A stretch of 35,850 bases of DNA from Ga0074139 sp964515195 (GCA_964515195.1 CAZETK010000033.1:1-35850), one strand, 5' to 3'. Positions 24,084 through 33,021 are shown, counted from the stretch's first letter. Program-made: numbers and translations. Notes: generated from the letters alone by a model not told the origin.

Positions 24084-25289
24084 ATGCCAGGTTTGAAAAA
24101 CATTAAAATGCTGAAGGATTTTGAGTTTCAGGATAAAGTTGTTTTCTTGAGTCTTGATCGCAATGTTCCCATGGACGGCACTCGCATTACCGATGAAACT
24201 CGGATTCGCGCGGCCTTGCCGACAATTCAATATCTTCGTGAGCAGGGTGCCAAAATCATTATGGCATCTCACTTGGGCCGTCCCAAGTCCGCGGAAGATA
24301 AGAAATATTCATTAGAGCCTGTGGCAAGCCGTCTTTCTGAACTCCTCAATGCGGATGTTTTGCTTTTGGATAAAACAGAAAGTGATGCCATCAAACACTT
24401 GGTTCAGGGTATGAAAAAAACCCAACTTTTGCTGCTCGAGAATGTACGCTTTGAACCAGGGGAAACCAAAGACTCAGAAGAATTGGCTCAGCGCTTGGCC
24501 TCTGTAAGCGATATTTATATCAACGACGCTTTTGGGGCTTCTCACAGGGCCCATGCGACTATTCATGCCCTACCTAAATTGATGAAGGATCGGGGAATCG
24601 GCTTTCTTATTGAAAAAGAGATCAAGTATCTGGATATGCTACTGACAAATCCCGAGCGACCTTATTGGGCCATATTGGGCGGCGCTAAAGTTTCCGACAA
24701 AATTAACGTAATCGAAAAGCTTTTAGACTTGGTAGATGGTTTTGTTATCGGGGGCGCCATGGCCTACACTTTTCTGAAGGCCATAAATCACTCTGTCGGA
24801 AAGTCTTTAGTCGAGCAGGATAAAGTTCGCTATGCTGCGGAGATGATGGAAAGGATCAAGGCTCGTGGAAAATCGTTGCTATTGCCAGTGGATCACTTGG
24901 TAACGACGGGAATCACGGATGTGGCGGCCTTAACAACCACTACGGACGCTAATATTCCCGAGGGTTATCTGGGGGTGGATATTGGCCCTCGAACTGTTTC
25001 GCAATTTCAGGCGGCCCTTCGCAATGCCAAGACTGTTTTTTGGAACGGACCCATGGGAGTTTTCGAAACCCCTGAAATGGCTAAGGGAACTTTTGCGATT
25101 GCTAAGATTCTGGCTGAAATTGATGCCGTCAAGATAGTGGGTGGTGGTGATAGCGCAGCGGCTGCGGAGACTTCGGGTTACGCTGACAAAATGACCCATA
25201 TTTCAACGGGCGGGGGCGCCAGTCTTGAGTATCTTCAAGGCGATCCCCTGCCAGGACTCGAAGCTCTTCGTTATAAACATGGACGATAA
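24084..25289 (+). CDS. pgk: phosphoglycerate kinase
   Basis: Transfers phosphate from 1,3-bisphosphoglycerate to ADP in glycolysis, 401 residues, normal length. Motifs: DRNVPMDGTRITDETRIRAALPTI (this family usually has R-V-D-F/L-N; here S-L-D-R-N), SHLGRPK, LENVRFEPGE, NDAFGASHRAHAT, LGGAKVSDKI, the nucleotide region VFWNGPMGVFE, and VGGGDSAAAAETSG with STGGGASLEYL. It begins 5 bases after gapA and ends 2 bases before tpiA, so expression is surely joint. Confidence 0.97.
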   Translation: MPGLKNIKMLKDFEFQDKVVFLSLDRNVPMDGTRITDETRIRAALPTIQYLREQGAKIIMASHLGRPKSAEDKKYSLEPVASRLSELLNADVLLLDKTESDAIKHLVQGMKKTQLLLLENVRFEPGETKDSEELAQRLASVSDIYINDAFGASHRAHATIHALPKLMKDRGIGFLIEKEIKYLDMLLTNPERPYWAILGGAKVSDKINVIEKLLDLVDGFVIGGAMAYTFLKAINHSVGKSLVEQDKVRYAAEMMERIKARGKSLLLPVDHLVTTGITDVAALTTTTDANIPEGYLGVDIGPRTVSQFQAALRNAKTVFWNGPMGVFETPEMAKGTFAIAKILAEIDAVKIVGGGDSAAAAETSGYADKMTHISTGGGASLEYLQGDPLPGLEALRYKHGR

Positions 25290-25291
25290 TT

Positions 25292-26011
25292 ATGAATGCT
25301 AAAATTTTTGCTGCGAATTGGAAGATGTATAAGACTCCTGACGAAAGCCGGGAGTTTTTTGAAAAGTTTCAGAATGTTCAAACCAAAGGCGAAATCGTTA
25401 TTTTTCCGCCGTCATTGTGTGTAGAAGCGGCAGTAGAGGCCTCTTTGGGTTCCCCCGTGAAAATTGGAATCCAAAACTGCTATCCTAAAGCCGAAGGTGC
25501 TTTCACTGGGGAAATTAGTGCGACCGTGGCTGAAAAAATCGGATGTCGATATGTATTACTGGGGCACTCAGAACGCCGAACTTATTTTCATGAATCCGAT
25601 GAGTTTATTGCGGACAAGGTGCAATTCGTACAGAGCCTGGGTCTTAAGGTGATGCTATGTATTGGTGAGACCCTGGATCAGCGAAATCAAAATCAGACCG
25701 AAGCCATTCTTAAACAACAACTAGTTCAAGGTCTTTCGAAGGCGGGCGCCAAGGGTTTAGTCCTAGCCTACGAACCTGTATGGGCTATTGGCACCGGGGT
25801 CAACGCCAAGCCGGAGCAAGCGGAACAAAGCCATCGGTTTATTGCGGGATGGCTTAAAGAAAAAGGCTGGGGTTCAGTCCCCATTCTTTACGGCGGCAGT
25901 GTTAAACCTGAAAATGCCGAAGCCCTGATAGCTCAAGAGCATATTGATGGATTCCTCGTCGGCGGCGCTTCTCTAGATCCGGAATCTTTCAAAAAAATCT
26001 GTGCCGTATAA
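25292..26011 (+). CDS. tpiA: triosephosphate isomerase
   Basis: Interconverts dihydroxyacetone phosphate and glyceraldehyde-3-phosphate. The protein has 239 residues, about ten shorter than most. Visible marks: ANWKM (Asn and Lys at the active site), catalytic H92 in LLGHSERR, catalytic E161 in AYEPVWAIGTG, with the mobile loop AIGTG, and YGGSVKPEN plus GFLVGGASLDPESF at the phosphate site. It closes the gapA-pgk-tpiA operon; a convergent gene starts its 3' end 8 bases later, with no clear terminator between. Confidence 0.97.
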   Translation: MNAKIFAANWKMYKTPDESREFFEKFQNVQTKGEIVIFPPSLCVEAAVEASLGSPVKIGIQNCYPKAEGAFTGEISATVAEKIGCRYVLLGHSERRTYFHESDEFIADKVQFVQSLGLKVMLCIGETLDQRNQNQTEAILKQQLVQGLSKAGAKGLVLAYEPVWAIGTGVNAKPEQAEQSHRFIAGWLKEKGWGSVPILYGGSVKPENAEALIAQEHIDGFLVGGASLDPESFKKICAV

Positions 26012-26019
26012 ACTAAAAA

Positions 26020-27216
26020 TTATTGCTGGGCTCCTGATTTCTGTGAGTCCGTAGCATCATGAGTCTCACCTGATGAAGGCGTCTGTTGGGATGGCAAGCC
26101 TGCGGTCATCGCATTGAGCTTTTCAATTTGTTCAGCGGCCCATTGGCAAGTCATTTGAACATCCCTTCGGGCCAAGCGGCTGCTTTCCGCTGATCTCCGC
26201 TTTCCATTTTTGAAATCAAGAAAGGGATTTGTTTTAATCTGCTCATCATCACAAAGATCCTTAAATCTGGATTGGTAACGCTGGTAAAGTTGAGGATTAG
26301 TGGCCCTGTTGAGCTCAGCCGCTATGCGAGTGCCTTTGTCATCGTCTTTAGCGGCTTCTAAAGAGCATTTGAGTGTGGCATCGGTGCCGCGAGAAATGCA
26401 AATGGGCTTAGCCTTATCTGAGCAGTCGGAAAACTTCTGACAATTTTTAGGCAGACGTAATCCGAAGATCACAGGATTGCAGGCGGCCATTCCCTTCAAG
26501 CAGGATTTGTTTTTATCTGACATTCCATTATAACTCATCCAATCGGGAAGGCGCTGAGGTGGCGAGCAAGGGTCTTTTTCTACAACCCAGCCAGCATACA
26601 TGCAGCGAAAGTGGGCGCGTTTCGGATTTCCATCACGACTGTCATTTTTGTCCGAAGCTTTTACCGCGATTTCTGGTGGTGGGGACGGAGTCGATTTCAC
26701 GTTAGACTTTTCCGAATCCCTATAGGCTCCAAAGCTGTCAGCCCCCTGGGTAGCTAAAGGAGCGGAAACCGTAGTTTTGCTAATTGCGTTCCCACTCGCA
26801 GGTTTCGGAGTGACGGTGGAGGGTGGGGATGTCGTAGAAGAAGTTGTAGCTGTGGCAGGATTACCTTTTGGTTTAACAGGTTCAACGCGGACAGAAGGCT
26901 GAGGGGCCTTTGAAGAGCTATTTTCTGACGGTGAGTTGGCGTTAATTTCTTCTAAAACAAGATACTGTGTATAATTGTGTTGATCGGCGGTCGATGGAGG
27001 CGCACTTGCTGGCATTCGGCTTGAATTGATCTTTTCTTCCGCCAAATAAGGGGATTTTTCTGACATTCGAAGCAAGATCCTCTGAAGCCCCTTGAGGTAG
27101 GAAAGCTGATCCTCTTGAGAAAGCTTTTGGAACTGCTTTTGAGAAAGGATTTGCACCGAAATGGCGGAACTAAAACTGCCACTCACCAGAATAAAAAGTA
27201 CGGATAGATATTTCAT
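26020..27216 (-). CDS. exported cysteine-rich protein of unknown function
   Basis: I do not recognise the family. It has 398 residues with a Sec signal peptide (about 1-18) and a helical segment to about 50. A long Pro/Ser/Thr/Ala-rich linker runs from about 65 to 190 and includes tracts like TATTSSTTSPPSTVTPKP. The C-terminal domain (about 195-375) has some eleven cysteines in spaced pairs (RCMYAG, DPCSPP, KSCLKGMAAC, KNCQKFSDC, PICISR and others), which should form disulfides outside the cytoplasm. The last 20 residues are polar. It follows the LAS peptidase-like gene with no gap (TAA then ATG), so the two are an operon and probably act together in the periplasm or beyond. No catalytic motif is apparent. 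Confidence 0.75.
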   Translation of the reverse strand: MKYLSVLFILVSGSFSSAISVQILSQKQFQKLSQEDQLSYLKGLQRILLRMSEKSPYLAEEKINSSRMPASAPPSTADQHNYTQYLVLEEINANSPSENSSSKAPQPSVRVEPVKPKGNPATATTSSTTSPPSTVTPKPASGNAISKTTVSAPLATQGADSFGAYRDSEKSNVKSTPSPPPEIAVKASDKNDSRDGNPKRAHFRCMYAGWVVEKDPCSPPQRLPDWMSYNGMSDKNKSCLKGMAACNPVIFGLRLPKNCQKFSDCSDKAKPICISRGTDATLKCSLEAAKDDDKGTRIAAELNRATNPQLYQRYQSRFKDLCDDEQIKTNPFLDFKNGKRRSAESSRLARRDVQMTCQWAAEQIEKLNAMTAGLPSQQTPSSGETHDATDSQKSGAQQ

Positions 27217-28812
27217 TTATTGATGAATCCCTTCCTGACAGGCTTTTAAAAGTTTTTGATTGGGCACGGGCTTGCCGTTCACCACATTGTTTTTTGGAAA
27301 ACAAATATGCAGATGATCATTGTGATCTTGGCGGTAAGCGCAAGAGCGGAACTGTTCAGCAATTTTAGAGTCAGCCACAAAGCAGCTATCAGCTCCGATT
27401 TGATCAAATAGGCGCATCAGCTTTTCAAAATCTGCACGATTAAACTGTCGACCGAAGTTTCGACCAGAGCTGGGGCCCGTAGCATTCTTTTTGAAAGGAC
27501 GAATATCGATGCATTCTCCTGTGTCATGTCCCCGATGCTCCCAGGCTTGAGTGTTAACTCCGGCGGTGTAGTAGGCATGGCTGGCATTTCCAAACTCAAT
27601 ACGGCAGTCGTGCTTTCCTGTAGGGCAGTGCCTTTCATTCCAGTGTTTTAAAACTTGAATAAATCCACAAGCGGATTCCGGCTTGAGATATAGATCGGCG
27701 TTTCCAGATTCTTTCTGGTAATGATAGGACCAGAAAGGACCACGTTGCCCGTCATCGTTATTCTCAATGTCGGCTACCGGTATTTGCACTAGTCCCCGCG
27801 TATCAATAAAATTCAGTTGTTCTATTTTCGCAAGCGAAGTAAGGGCTGATTCATCTTGCTGTTGTAGTCCTCTTAGCAAATCCTCAAGAGGCTTAAGAAA
27901 GTCCCGGCTCATGGGGACAAGGCTCTCCAAAATGCAATTTTCACAGGGCGAGGCAAAAGTAATTTCATTGTCATTGCTGTTTCGTGCGCCGATCACTTTG
28001 AAGACAGCAAAATCGCGGCAGACTTTTTCAACATTGCTCACCTCTTGCTCAAAGGGCTTATTACAGCAACGATTAACTTGAAATTGGTCTTTGACTTTGA
28101 ATAACTCAAGAGCAAAAGGCTCTGTGGTGGCACTCATAGGGTTGCGAGGGTCAACTAAAGCCGTCAGCAAGGGCGAATCCTTTTTGACGATAAAGACAAA
28201 GTCACCTTGTTTCTCGGTTGGCTCTAAATCTCGAAGCCTCATTCGACCAACCAAGGGTGTTTTTAAGATGGTGTTGCTGACTTTGGCGTCCTCGGGGAAA
28301 CCAGCTGATTTTTTTTGTCGGTCTTGGGAGACTTTTGAAATCGTCACCGATTTCGCCTGAGCTAATTTTTCGTTGATGGGGGGGGTGGAGAGAACTTTTA
28401 CCGGAACCCAAAGGTCGGCATTTTCGCGCAGATTACGATTCCTTCTTAGCATATCTCGGATCTGTTGATTTTCCGTGGGAATTTGAACGACAGATCGTCG
28501 TGGGATCATGATATGGTTTTGGGGAATGTTGGGTCCCGAGACGCCGACAAGTCCTTGGGTGTAGGTTTTGTTCGCGAACTGAGATGAGTTGGTTTTCTTC
28601 GGTGAGTCCGAATCCGCATCATAGCCGGGATCAGTGACCCATAAGGGAGGGTGGTCGCGAAGCTCTCTGCGGCAATAAGGCAAATCTGTCACGCTCAAGT
28701 TGCCTCCTTCTGCAGAAGCCGCCATACTCGCCTCGCTAAGGGCGGGCTGAACAGCGAAAACAAGAGTCGCAAGCCACAATATGAGATAGGATCTTATAGG
28801 TCGCTTCACCAC
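27217..28812 (-). CDS. exported LAS-type (M15/M74-like) metallopeptidase, putative peptidoglycan endopeptidase
   Basis: Predicted zinc peptidase of 531 residues with a signal peptide (about 1-28). The C-terminal domain from about 380 carries the LAS ligand pattern: H429-x6-D436 in GHDTGECIDIRP and the D499-H500-x-H502 motif in NDHLHICF, as in MepA and VanY-type enzymes that cut peptidoglycan peptides. Upstream are strand-rich segments (MIPRRSVVQIPTE, DLWVPVKVLSTPP) that look SH3-like but are not certain, and about a dozen cysteines. The large N-terminal part of about 350 residues is unusual for these small enzymes. It forms an operon with the following cysteine-rich exported protein. Substrate by analogy only. 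Confidence 0.72.
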   Translation of the reverse strand: MVKRPIRSYLILWLATLVFAVQPALSEASMAASAEGGNLSVTDLPYCRRELRDHPPLWVTDPGYDADSDSPKKTNSSQFANKTYTQGLVGVSGPNIPQNHIMIPRRSVVQIPTENQQIRDMLRRNRNLRENADLWVPVKVLSTPPINEKLAQAKSVTISKVSQDRQKKSAGFPEDAKVSNTILKTPLVGRMRLRDLEPTEKQGDFVFIVKKDSPLLTALVDPRNPMSATTEPFALELFKVKDQFQVNRCCNKPFEQEVSNVEKVCRDFAVFKVIGARNSNDNEITFASPCENCILESLVPMSRDFLKPLEDLLRGLQQQDESALTSLAKIEQLNFIDTRGLVQIPVADIENNDDGQRGPFWSYHYQKESGNADLYLKPESACGFIQVLKHWNERHCPTGKHDCRIEFGNASHAYYTAGVNTQAWEHRGHDTGECIDIRPFKKNATGPSSGRNFGRQFNRADFEKLMRLFDQIGADSCFVADSKIAEQFRSCAYRQDHNDHLHICFPKNNVVNGKPVPNQKLLKACQEGIHQ

Positions 28813-28931
28813 CCTTTTTCATCGGCGTAAGCACTTGAAATCTGAACATAAAGCTGCCAGCAAAAATTGATAACGCGAAAAGTCATTAGGCACTGGGATT
28901 GAGCCAAGTCGAGATCAGTTGGCCCTGCTTT

Positions 28932-28959
28932 TTGCAATGTAGTTTTTCAATGATAAACT
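28932..28959 (+). promoter_or_regulatory. candidate promoter of the zinc-ribbon/ilvA pair
   Basis: TTGCAA (28932-28937), a 16-base spacer and TAAACT (28954-28959) give a moderate sigma-70 match, about 95 bases before the zinc-ribbon start. Confidence 0.35.
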
Positions 28960-28961
28960 AG

Positions 28962-29040
28962 ACCCAAGTCTTGGAGAGGGCTACCAGATTTTTCGGTACG
29001 TGTGTGTGGGGAGATTTCCCAGTCTCCTAAAAGCTTGGGT
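28962..29040 (+). promoter_or_regulatory. possible structured RNA leader upstream of the zinc-ribbon/ilvA genes
   Basis: ACCCAAG (28962-28968) and CTTGGGT (29034-29040) can close a long domain containing two shorter stems, TACC/GGTA (28982-28985/28995-28998) and GGAGA/TCTCC (29010-29014/29023-29027). The first arm can instead pair locally (CCAA-GTC-TTGG), giving two exclusive folds, and the domain ends just before the ribosome site. I recognise no known riboswitch. Confidence 0.3.
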
Positions 29041-29055
29041 GAGAGGAAGGTTCAA

Positions 29056-29301
29056 ATGACGAATCCTCGTCTCCATCTGAGACGTTGCCATCATTGCAAC
29101 CATGTGAATGAAGTGCATGGTACATTGGTGAAACATTGCGAAGGTTGTGGCCAAGAGCTGCCATCGTTCTACTACTTTGATGAGTTAAAAGCAGTGGGAT
29201 TGAAGACTGAAGTTGAAGCCGCCCTAGAATATCGAAGTTCGGCTTTGCCCTGGAAGGAATATCCGCCTATTTTAGGGTTAACCGCCTACTGGGAGTCTTA
29301 A
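29056..29301 (+). CDS. small zinc-ribbon protein
   Basis: An 81-residue protein with CHHC and CEGC knuckles spaced for one zinc ion (RRCHHCNHVNEVHGTL...KHCEGCGQELPSFYYFDE), then a polar helix and a hydrophobic-aromatic tail. I start it at 29056 because AGAGGAAGG lies about 6 bases upstream; an ATG at 29002 would add 18 residues inside the leader. It is 4 bases upstream of ilvA and probably co-transcribed. Such ribbons may bind protein or nucleic acid; function unknown. Confidence 0.75.
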   Translation: MTNPRLHLRRCHHCNHVNEVHGTLVKHCEGCGQELPSFYYFDELKAVGLKTEVEAALEYRSSALPWKEYPPILGLTAYWES

Positions 29302-29305
29302 CGCC

Positions 29306-30517
29306 GTGAAAGTTACCTTAGAAGATATTCAGAAAGCCCGACAGTTACTTTCTTCCATCATCCAAACGACAGGCGTGGATCTCAGCATCAGTGCCAGTAA
29401 AATGATCGGGCGGGATATTTACTTCAAATTTGAAAACACCCAGAAAACGGGAAGTTTTAAGATCCGGGGAGCCTATAACAAAATTTTCCACCTCACGGAA
29501 GCCGAGAAAAAACGCGGCGTGGTGGCAAGCTCTGCGGGAAATCACGCTCAAGGTGTCGCCTTGTCGGCGCAGTTAGCTAATGTGAAGTCGACAATCGTGA
29601 TGCCTCAAACGGCTCCATTGGCGAAGGTGACGGCGACTCGGAATTACGGGGCCGAGGTTATTCTTTATGGTGAAATCTATGATGAGGCCTTCGAAAAAGC
29701 CAAGGCCCTTGCAAAAGAAAAAGAATATGTTTTTGTTCCTCCCTATGAGGATCGAGATGTTATCGCGGGACAAGGAACCATTGGCCTTGAGCTAATCGAA
29801 CAAATTCAGGGCCTAGACACAGTCGTGGTTCCCATCGGAGGAGGCGGACTTATAAGTGGTGTCTCTGTAGCTTTGAAAAGCCTCAATCCTCAAATCAGGA
29901 TTATTGGTGTGCAAAGTGATCAAGCTCCTGGGATGTATGAACTCTTTCATAAACTTAAGTCGCATAACGGGACCCGACGTCTCTCCACCATTGCCGATGG
30001 GATTGCGATTAAGAAACCTTCTCAGGTGATTTACGACAGCTTTATTTCTCAATACGTCGATGAGGTCGTGCAGGTCAGTGATGATGAAATCGCTGAAGCC
30101 ATTGTTTTTCTACTCGAGCGGGCAAAGACGGTGACTGAAGGTTCCGGCGCGGCGGCTTGGGCGGCCGTAATGAACAGAGATTTGGATTTAGGAAAAAAGG
30201 TTTGTGTGATTCTCAGTGGTGGCAATATTGATCTCAATATCATTTCGAAAGTTATTGAAAAGGGGCAAATCAAACGAGGCCGTCTGGCCCAACTTTCCGT
30301 CATTGTCGAAGATGTTCCTGGCCGCCTGAATCTGTTGACTCGGGTGCTTGCCGATCAGAAGGCTAACATTCTACAAGTTCATCATGACCGGGTTTCAGAA
30401 GGCCTTTACCTGCGAGAAACAAAAATTGATTTTGAGCTTGAAACCACCAGCCACGAGCAGGTGGAAGCCATTAAAGAGGCAATCCGAAAAACTGGCGCAC
30501 GGCTCGCGGGCGAGTGA
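29306..30517 (+). CDS. ilvA: threonine ammonia-lyase with C-terminal ACT domain
   Basis: PLP enzyme deaminating threonine (or serine) to 2-oxobutyrate, the entry to isoleucine synthesis. The catalytic domain (about 1-320) has PLP lysine K52 in TGSFKIRGAYNK, SAGNHAQGVA, TIVMPQTAP, and the phosphate loop VPIGGGGLISG. A single ACT-type domain at about 328-403 (QLSVIVEDVPGRLNLLTRVLADQKANILQ) suggests allosteric control by an amino acid. The 403-residue form is the shorter type with one ACT, unlike E. coli IlvA (514 residues, two regulatory units). The start is a GTG with GGGAG 10 bases upstream. It ends 3 bases before the convergent HyuB-like gene. Biosynthetic or degradative role cannot be told from this locus. 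Confidence 0.93.
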   Translation: MKVTLEDIQKARQLLSSIIQTTGVDLSISASKMIGRDIYFKFENTQKTGSFKIRGAYNKIFHLTEAEKKRGVVASSAGNHAQGVALSAQLANVKSTIVMPQTAPLAKVTATRNYGAEVILYGEIYDEAFEKAKALAKEKEYVFVPPYEDRDVIAGQGTIGLELIEQIQGLDTVVVPIGGGGLISGVSVALKSLNPQIRIIGVQSDQAPGMYELFHKLKSHNGTRRLSTIADGIAIKKPSQVIYDSFISQYVDEVVQVSDDEIAEAIVFLLERAKTVTEGSGAAAWAAVMNRDLDLGKKVCVILSGGNIDLNIISKVIEKGQIKRGRLAQLSVIVEDVPGRLNLLTRVLADQKANILQVHHDRVSEGLYLRETKIDFELETTSHEQVEAIKEAIRKTGARLAGE

Positions 30518-30520
30518 GCC

Positions 30521-31660
30521 CTAAATTATCTGAATTTCCAATTGGGCGCCTTTTTGCAATGAAAGAGCTTCGATTTGCCCACTTTCAATTCTCAATAGTT
30601 CTGCGGAGGTCAGAAGCTCGTACTGGAGTGCTGAATCACCAGCGCCAATGGTTTTTAAAAATGAAACACCTACGCCCCAATTCTCACGTAATTGGTCTGT
30701 GTTCACTGTTTCTCCGCTATCGGAGACTAACTGCATCCATCCCTCTAGCGAGCATTTCCAGTCGTCCATTTTAAACTTCATTTTACTTAACATCTGCTTC
30801 AAATAAGTTTCCAGGAATGGAATAGCTAAGAAACGAACTCGGGCCGGATATTTAGGATTTCGAATGTTTAACCAGCTTTGCTTAGGTTTGATAATTTGCA
30901 AATAGGACTCAGTCCCATGATTGAATATATCGTATGTTTGTAAAGCTTGGGCAAGAGCATAGGTGACGATGGATTCCGTGAGTCGCTCGTCCAACTCAAG
31001 GTGGGTCAGAAGATTTGTCCCTGCAAAGTCCACCAGGACCCAATTCTCAGTAATGCTGATTTTTGTTCGAAGGATTTCGCCGCTTTGGGCCCGTGCCTTA
31101 TGCTGATATTCGGTCCAGGGGGTTTCTTTTAATTTTTCCCGCATCACGCTTTCGCAATTTTTAAAATAGGCATTAAAAGCAGTAGGCGTAAGTTGACTCT
31201 TTTTCCATGCAACAAAGGTTTTTAGCTTTTCATACTGAGGCCTAATGCGATCTTCAAAAGGGCGAACTTTATCAAGAAAGACACCTGGAATCTGTTCATT
31301 TGTTTTCCCTCCTAAATGAAGCGGAAGAGGAGGGAGCTTAAATCCCATTGGTTCCCACTTTTCATCAAGGCTCCACTTTGCTTCACCCTCTAGCCGGACA
31401 GACCAGATCAAATTCCCCAAGCGCCCAACAATGTTGACACCAAAGGGAGTAATGCCGCCACTTTGAGGATCATTCAGAACAAACCAGTCTTGGTCTTGTA
31501 AGGGAAAGTATTGAAGCACGAACCGGGCGGCATGGACCGCAGATAGAAATGAGTAGCCTGAGCGAGATTGCGTGCAGATTAATTTTCCGTCATCTGTTAA
31601 AAATGCGGAAGCCTCTGTGGAGTCACTAAACACAGTTCGCAAGAAACCCAATTCAGTCAT
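30521..31660 (-). CDS. reduced HyuB-like (hydantoinase/oxoprolinase B) protein
   Basis: Remote but recognisable relative of the HyuB subunit of ATP-dependent hydantoinases, oxoprolinases and acetone carboxylases. It has 379 residues where HyuB usually has 500-600. Matching segments keep family order: FLTDDGKLICTQ near 20, VLNDPQSGGI at 61-70 (family LNDPYxGGTH), GFKLPPLPLHLGGK at 106-119 (family EGxRIPPVKL), DKVRPFEDRI and ENWVLVDFAGT ending at 215. The usual HHADIGG stretch is replaced by SVRLEGEAKW, so the standard active site seems lost. Its ATG overlaps the upstream HyuA-like stop, so the pair are coupled, as in true HyuAB. Function unknown; confidence applies to a relationship, not to an activity. 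Confidence 0.65.
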   Translation of the reverse strand: MTELGFLRTVFSDSTEASAFLTDDGKLICTQSRSGYSFLSAVHAARFVLQYFPLQDQDWFVLNDPQSGGITPFGVNIVGRLGNLIWSVRLEGEAKWSLDEKWEPMGFKLPPLPLHLGGKTNEQIPGVFLDKVRPFEDRIRPQYEKLKTFVAWKKSQLTPTAFNAYFKNCESVMREKLKETPWTEYQHKARAQSGEILRTKISITENWVLVDFAGTNLLTHLELDERLTESIVTYALAQALQTYDIFNHGTESYLQIIKPKQSWLNIRNPKYPARVRFLAIPFLETYLKQMLSKMKFKMDDWKCSLEGWMQLVSDSGETVNTDQLRENWGVGVSFLKTIGAGDSALQYELLTSAELLRIESGQIEALSLQKGAQLEIQII

Positions 31661-32937
31661 AACTTAAGACTTTCCCAAGGATAAAGCTCACCAAGGCTCG
31701 GGAGCCGTTGAGAACATTGAATCTTATAATTTTGCAAGGTTTTAAACTCTGTCTGCACGGCTTCCGCCAATGGGCCCAGCAGAAGCCAACAATTCGATTC
31801 TGCCAATTGAAGAATTTCAAGAGCCCACTGTTGAATGGCCGATCGCTTCAATTTCGCCTTTTCTCTTTCGATTTCCTCGGTGTGCTTGAGGCCCATCAAA
31901 GCTGAAATCTGCCGGTTCAGTTTTTCAGAGAAGTCAGTCTTTGTTTCAAACTGTGTGCTAATCAGATCAGGAGGAAGAATGATATCAAGGACGGTAGGTT
32001 TCAAACCACGCCCAAGAAAGATGGGGCCAGGTTCAAAATTATCGGCGCGACCTCGCCAATCCCAATTCCCAAAAAGATTTTTCTCTAATGTTTGAGTCGG
32101 TTGTATGGACAACAACTGAACAGAAGGCAGAGATGCCAAAGAACTGACCGGCCCCCAAGGTGTCCAACGTAGCGAAGTGGGCTGTCCAATGTGAAAACAA
32201 CCATCCCAGTCCAAAACAAACACATCAGTTTTTTGGCCCATCTTTTTTTGGGCCCACTTGCCAACTAAGTGGGTCCAAACTGAAGTCAACCCATAACGAT
32301 TGGCCACTTGGATTTTGGCTTGAAGATCTTCGTCCATCCAGTAAATCGGGACCTCAACTTCTAAATTTTTAAGAGTGCTTTGCAACTCCTCGGTTATTTC
32401 CAGAATTGGGCCCGAACAAGAGGCGTTTAATAGATTGCGCCGCCAGTTTAAAAGCGGATGGGGATGCAGGGGCTCGGTAATAAAGTTCTCAAACCCTTGG
32501 GCTTGGAAGAATTCGACCACCTCGCCAGGGGCTTCTACCTGCCATGCAATTCTTTTAATGGAGTGTTGTTTAAGGGATTGAAGGGCTTCATCCATCCACT
32601 CCTGTCCCCACGAGTCGGGCGCTACTAAGATCACGCTTTCGGAATGAATGGGTGATGTTTGCAATTGGGCCGTGAGCTTTTCCAATCCTTTTGGAAAGAC
32701 GGCGGCAACGGATCCCCCTAAGCGCAGTCCTGAAAGACGGTCGGCAAACTCGTCTAATAAAACGACAGCCTTTAGCGAAGTCGAGTAGGACGAGAGAAAG
32801 GATTCAATTTGAGAACGAAAGCGATGTTTAGAGTAAATCCAGCGACTTTCATAGAGTGTTTCACCCTGTGGGTTGATGAGACAAACATCATAAAAAGAAA
32901 CGCCACGATGTAGAACAAGTAGGTTGTTTTTTTCCAT
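31657..32937 (-). CDS. reduced HyuA-like (hydantoinase/oxoprolinase A) protein
   Basis: Divergent relative of HyuA, 426 residues from the ATG at 32937, against about 680 normally; a TTG at 32955 could add six. Family echoes: GVSFYDVCLINPQGETLYES near the N-terminus (HyuA GGTFTDVVLVD), DVFVLDWDGCFHIGQPTSLRW at about 244-264 (HyuA DIGGTSTDVALI), and EPGPIFLGRGLKPTVLD at 308-324 (HyuA PGPACYGRGGxxPTVTD), the clearest match. The ATPase-type GGT loops are altered, so nucleotide binding may be gone. It is followed with a 4-base overlap by the HyuB-like gene. No transporter or amidase gene accompanies them. I infer a shrunken HyuAB derivative of unknown role. Confidence 0.6.
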   Translation of the reverse strand: MEKNNLLVLHRGVSFYDVCLINPQGETLYESRWIYSKHRFRSQIESFLSSYSTSLKAVVLLDEFADRLSGLRLGGSVAAVFPKGLEKLTAQLQTSPIHSESVILVAPDSWGQEWMDEALQSLKQHSIKRIAWQVEAPGEVVEFFQAQGFENFITEPLHPHPLLNWRRNLLNASCSGPILEITEELQSTLKNLEVEVPIYWMDEDLQAKIQVANRYGLTSVWTHLVGKWAQKKMGQKTDVFVLDWDGCFHIGQPTSLRWTPWGPVSSLASLPSVQLLSIQPTQTLEKNLFGNWDWRGRADNFEPGPIFLGRGLKPTVLDIILPPDLISTQFETKTDFSEKLNRQISALMGLKHTEEIEREKAKLKRSAIQQWALEILQLAESNCWLLLGPLAEAVQTEFKTLQNYKIQCSQRLPSLGELYPWESLKL

Positions 32938-33021
32938 TAAACTCGATGTCTTCAACTTGAACCTGCAGGGGGTCCATGCTAATTCCCAATGTTTGAGCCG
33001 CTGTGCATGAACCAGTATCCC

